NCBI GenBank assembly: GCA_000711775.1
Contig: ARYC01017272.1
Location: 19,292 to 83,291 of the forward strand
Direction of reading: 5' to 3'
Source: Oxytricha trifallax
Taxonomy: Eukaryota; Ciliophora; Spirotrichea; Sporadotrichida; Oxytrichidae
Length of the DNA stretch: 64,000 bases
The position numbers and the translations under genes are program-made. This document shows positions 59,600 to 64,000 of this stretch, piece by piece; positions within the stretch are counted from its first letter, which is position 1; every line of letters begins with the position of its first letter. Below the pieces are notes generated by a model. That model did not search any database and was not told the DNA's origin. It worked only from the letters and a program-made list of their open reading frames with translations.

Positions 59600-60200
59600 A
59601 AGGTTTTAGGTATGGATTACAATCCTTCGGTAATCCATGGTTTAGCTACATTCTATTCTATATAAAAGAGAGTAAACCTGTTTATATCAACTGCACTGAC
59701 TATCCTTCTTAAATCGACTGGGGTTTCTAAATTAGAATTATATTAGAATGATTCTTAAATCTTAATTTATTTGACTAACCTGCTTTGAATTGCGAAATTG
59801 ACTCAAGAACTGCTCCAGATTGACACAATGAATCATCGTCATACATACTCTTGATATCAATCACGTCATTCAAGTAAGAATCTATACCATCCAAAGGCCT
59901 CTTAATGATTAACCCTCCTTATAAAGAATCCACTTGAGGAGGAACTTCACCAGAGTTGACGAGAGCTCCCGTATTATACGAATACTTAGCTGGTGCAACC
60001 ACTTGAACGAAATTCTTCCCCAAAATTACAGGTCCCCACTTTATGATTTGCTGTCTTGAATCTTGACTCAACTCTACTTAATGCTTTCAAAGGAGTGCTG
60101 GCTGAAATGATCGTCGCTGACGATCGAGGTGAGCGATTATTCTTACTAAGATTATTAACCCTTGTCGGAGTATTGGCATGAGAGTTTTTTACTTTGAGTT
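59600..60200 (-). CDS. Unidentified protein with a 53-nt intron, upstream of the transposase
   Basis: The minus-strand frame reads QQIIKWGPVILGKNFVQVVA, KYSYNTGALVNSGEVPPQVD, GGLIIKRPLDGIDSYLNDVI and SLCQSGAVLESISQFKA. A GT..AG intron (59727-59779) joins to ETPVDLRRIVSAVDINRFTL and FYIEQNVAKPWITEGLQ before running into the transposase start in another frame. The start is unclear (a Ser-rich N-terminal stretch lies in a different frame up to 60200). No domain recognised. Confidence 0.45.
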
Positions 60201-60292
60201 GCTTTCATTATTTACAGTTTTATAATAATAGTTTAATTAACTTATCTGTTAAAACAACGATTAAATTATAATTAATTTATAAAATTCTACCA

Positions 60293-63200
60293 ATGCAGCC
60301 AATGTCGGACGACATCAATCGAGAGCCGATTGATAACACTTTTCATAGAGTGTCCTTACCAATGAAATTCTACTTTGATCTGACCAACCCAAAGCAACTT
60401 GAAGAGATTTTCTAAAAGGGAGGAAGTGCATTCCAAATACTCCATCATACACAAATCAAGATTCAGAAGGCAGGCAAATCCTAATCCAAAATAATGTTCG
60501 AGGGCACATTGTTAACATTTCTTCTGTTCTGTGATGACTACTGGAGCATGATTCTTATGGTTCAACTAAACAGGCTAACTAGTAAAGATCAGCATAATTT
60601 ACCTAGACTTTCAAAATTGTAAAGAGAGCTTATAACTGTATAGTTCAATAACCTAAACATGCTACCTAAGGAAGTCTAAAAGATTTGGCAGCACTAAATT
60701 CTGTTTAAGATCAGTACAAATTGACAATTCACAGGGATACTCATTTAAGAGCTTTGTAGAAATGGTTCAGAGAATAAACAAAATCCAGAAAAACATGGGC
60801 TATACCACATCTGCTAAGATGAAAAATGTTTAGTCGACTTTCAACAACGATTTTCCTATTTTAAAGTGAATGTGGATACTTCCTTATAAAACAATAGTAT
60901 AGCCTCCAAATTTATGTTGCTTACATCAGCGGATATCTCTTAGCACTTCCCCCCCGCTGAGCTTGAACTTGTAAAATAATTTCATTTCGAAGGCAGGAAA
61001 GAATACGAAGAGCGCGTTAAAAATTACTTTATCGTGAAACGGCAGATTGAAAAAGGCTAAAAACCTCAAGCTCAATAGCCTATGGTTCAGACCAACTCAT
61101 CCATTTAAGCTCCAAATTTGCAAAATTCGATGCACAGTTAGAACATGCTTGGCTCAACAATCAATGCATGAGTAATGGCAATGGTACGAACCCGGAATCT
61201 TTCGAAATAAAGGACTTGTTGACTACATTCAAAAAAATTACAGACTCATAAATTCTATAAGAAACCAGATTCTCTACTGAATAATCTCAACTTCTGGTTA
61301 CTACAAATTAAGATTTTATATCAAGTTTGATAAACAGCAATGTCCGTATTCTGCAGATTAATTGAGAACTCTACAGGATATCAGCAACACTTCCAAGTAA
61401 CTTCTGTAAAAGTATGAAAATTAGCTTCTGTTGTCAACTCAGAGTAAAACTAGTTACGATGAACGAAAGAATTCAATAATCTAGTTTATTAGCTAATTTC
61501 TCAATAATTATAACTAATCGTGTTAATAAGGCGACTACTTTAAAGTCTTCACTTCTCAGGATGATGATCAGAATAGCAAGTTTTAAGACTTCCCACTAAT
61601 TGATTAAGAGGCTACTGAAAAACTTATTAATAAGTTTTAAATAAAGTGTGAAACTTGATGATACTGTGCTCAATAGAAATTCACTTTAATTCTAGTCTGA
61701 GGTGTAGGCATACAAAGACTAGCAGGTAAAGATCCGTCAATCAAAAGTAAACCAGAGAGAGATCCAAGTCAGAGAAGAAAGAGCAAACCATCGACGTTGG
61801 AACTGAGGATGTTTAGTAGCTTGAAGAATCCAAGAAAACGTTCACTCAAGAAAAGCCAAAACGTTTGACTTTCCAATTTTTGAACAAACGCACAGTTGAA
61901 CAAATGAAAACCTCTGGAAACATGATAACTTCGACTGCTTTATTGAAATATCCTCAGGATCAGCCCTTCTTACGCTTTGAGTACGTAAAGGCCAGGCCAA
62001 AAGCTTTCAGAGAGGCCTAAATCTACTAACTGGGTAGTATGAAAACTTACTTGCTTGACTGTTACGATCACATTACTCAGCAGCTTTAAGGTGCCTATCA
62101 GATCAAGTTCTTAGGCTCTCCCTTCTTTGAAGAATCAGACTATCGCCTTATGTATACTCCTCACTACTCCTAATGCAAAAGAAATAGCTTCAAGATGAAT
62201 GCCTTCTAGAATAGAAATAGAGGAATGGTATTCAACGCCAATTGCATTTTCAAGAGCTCCCTTCGAGATGATCCAAATGGCTTCTTTTACCTAACTGAAG
62301 TTATGGGGTTATTGGCTATACTTAACGATGCTCCTATGTTCGCCAATACTTTAGCATTCTCAATGATGGTTTGCGGATTGCTTGAGATGAAACCTGAATA
62401 GTTCTTGAACGATTACTTCCTAAATCTCCTGAGATTTCCACTCACTTCCGTCTTAAATTGGTGTGCATTTGATTGCAAATTTAGAAGTTACAAAGTTGCT
62501 CTTCTATTTCAAAAAGATATTTTTGATTACGACTTGTACAGGATGCAGAGTATTTGCAGGTTTATCAGTCTCAACAATAAAATATTCAAGGCCTTTCTTT
62601 GAGGACCGACATGGAACTTTGATAGTTGAGCTGATCTACATGTTTGCAGACTCCCCTATTCCATAAAGTCACTTTGCAGTTTTAAGAATTGACAAATATC
62701 GACAAATGCTGCTCATGTCAAGCAGACAGAAAGTAACCAGATTTCCAGTGATTATCAAGGATGAGAATGACTAAGAGGAGGTGATCATGAGTGTTATCTT
62801 GGAGTTGATGAATGACGATGGGGCTCTTTCAGGACTCAAGACTGTGTTCACCATCAAAATATATGGCTGTGAGCGTGACTTGACTCCTGTAACTACATTC
62901 TTGGGGGCTATGACAGACACCCACATTCTAGCTCGAGAATTTTTCCAAAGGATCTTTAGCTGGTAAGATTTTGACACATCTAATAATTTATAGGTATTCA
63001 GGCAAAGAATTGCTTTATGCTGTAGTCGACCTAAAACGGCAGCTCGATTATTTGATGATTTAGTCTAGCGCTCTCACATACGAGTATGCTAGAGACGTTG
63101 ACTACAAAGATGAGGATGTGGATGCATGCAGAATGGTTACTTAAGAAGCTGATGAAATGACAAAACTGGTGAATGTCATTAATACTCTAAAGGGGCTGCA

Positions 63201-64000
63201 ATAAGAAGATCAAGACCCTCAATCTTGTGCAGGTAATATTATTCACAAATAGAATTTCTATAGAGCATCATGTAAGCCAGCTTAAGGAAAGAATCATACT
63301 AAACGAAGCTAAACCCTTCAATTATGATCCATATTTCATCATCGAAATCAGAGCATAAATCATCGATTTGATGTTGGTTTTAACATGAAGCACTGATCAA
63401 AGTGCAAACTTTTAGCATGGCATTCCAGATTTATTGCTAAATTATGGAAGGAAATTTACCCAGGCTTTTATTAAAGATTTAGACAAAGAACTGGTAGATA
63501 CAAATGTTCACTTGTATAACTGGATCACGACAAGGTAAACTCAATGAACTTTTAATATGTTGTTAATATAGAAAATAGGAGGTGTTCCATGAATGGCATC
63601 AATACTCTCTGGAGTATCTCAACCTCTAACTTCCTCAAGACTTAAGATTGCTCATTTAAATGACAAGTCAAGAATCCACTATTCTCAAGACCAGCGTTTC
63701 TCAACACCCGTCTGCCCGCGTAACCTAGTTGGTTCGCTATGTTGATGACATACAGCAAGAGATTATTAAAAATGTCGTCTTACCATTAGAAAAACCAGTG
63801 CTAAGAACAAAGGAGGAGTAGAAAGAATTTCATATCAGCAATGCTTTCAAAACTGAAAAATTTATTCCCTCAATTCTTTAACATTGCTTCAACCAGACAA
63901 TCAAATCAAAAGTAAGGATAACGTATTGTTAATTATTAATAGTGTTCTATCAAAAATCAGAGAATCAGAACAGCAATTTGCAGTTCTTGGCAAGCGAGGG
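60293..64000 (+). CDS. Large unidentified protein-coding region, several frame breaks, runs off the window
   Basis: ATG at 60293 opens MQPMSDDINREPIDNTFHRV, FYFDLTNPKQLEEIFQKGGS and CDDYWSMILMVQLNRLTSKD. After frame changes near 60720 and 60850 it continues SFKSFVEMVQRINKIQKNMG and ELELVKQFHFEGRKEYEERV, then low-complexity Gln/Asn sequence. The best stretch (about 61770-63240) is open for hundreds of codons with breaks near 62600 and 62980: KRLTFQFLNKRTVEQMKTSG, FLRFEYVKARPKAFREAQIY, LNDAPMFANTLAFSMMVCGL, VFTIKIYGCERDLTPVTTFL, DTHILAREFFQRIFSW, ELLYAVVDLKRQLDYLMIQS. No family recognised. Candidate germline-limited gene or transposon structural protein. Confidence 0.5.

Larger units (their letters stand above)
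57133..59600 (-). pseudogene. Tc1/mariner (IS630)-type transposase, split by an insertion
   Basis: N-terminal half (59600-58870): HTH-like KRLEIVRMYMEDQLKPKQIS and KKLRVTAEFVSRTVEKFKHE, then STIHNILKEQFHLKFGKTEA and the first catalytic Asp in VIISVDESNFRSD. C-terminal half (57575-57133): MGLIAAIAVDRVVSTQIIEG, the second Asp in KVVLLMDNAIIHKYSE and the third acidic residue in EYSPWLNPIEQLFADIKKNL, to TGA at 57135-57133. About 1.25 kb of unrelated or frame-shifted coding sequence separates them. Unlike TBE transposases in sequence, so a second lineage. Cut-and-paste transposition is the family role. Confidence 0.8.

Noticed and set aside
1..64000. TGA as a sense codon (as in some other ciliates)
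   Set aside because: Conserved genes (dehydrogenase, Ku80, COQ4, TBE transposase, TBE kinase) all end cleanly at TGA and have none inside, while TAA/TAG occur throughout them.

Overview
The window reads as micronuclear (germline) DNA of a hypotrich/spirotrich ciliate, most like Oxytricha/Sterkiella or a close relative. Three things support this. (1) Genes read through only if TAA and TAG are sense codons (Gln) and TGA is the sole stop. (2) Coding stretches are short, relatively GC-rich islands (MDS-like) cut by AT-rich spacers (IES-like) with short repeated 'pointers' at the joins, plus small GT..AG introns. (3) Several transposons end in C4A4 telomere-like repeats with ANT target duplications, the hallmark of TBE elements. 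No tRNA, rRNA or CRISPR was seen.

Layout. 1-10 kb: a 3-phosphoglycerate dehydrogenase-like gene (+) tail-to-tail with a Ku80 gene (-), then COQ4 (-), a small Asn/Gln-rich ORF (+) and a Gln-rich coiled-coil gene (-). 10-14.6 kb: a 0.47 kb foldback element, small coding-like islands and a damaged enoyl-CoA isomerase-like gene. 14.6-18.7 kb: a decayed full-length TBE (ATT duplication). 19.7-24.7 kb: nested inverted-repeat elements, including two long near-perfect palindromes. 24.9-26.1 kb: an unidentified long reading frame. 26.7-27.4 kb: a MITE with an 8-bp duplication. 27.5-37.8 kb: a well-preserved TBE (27860-34469) inserted into an older TBE; each carries a GC-rich island of foreign coding pieces, the first including the C-terminal part of a calcineurin catalytic subunit.

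40-56 kb holds a rearranged, inverted second copy of the first 14 kb: decayed Ku80 (+) tail-to-tail with decayed dehydrogenase (-), an isomerase copy whose second half is inverted, and a coiled-coil paralogue that looks intact. A degraded TBE (45502-49215) sits in the 5' part of the dehydrogenase copy and itself contains a 2.5 kb element whose terminal repeats are arrays of the palindrome TGACGTCA, with an 8-bp duplication and a Ulp1-like protease relic. 56-64 kb: an array of GTGGTCA-type motifs, a split Tc1/mariner-type transposase, and a long unidentified coding region running off the right edge.

Gene names rest on motifs read by eye. Boundaries of MDS-like and IES-like segments are approximate unless a pointer or splice site is given.
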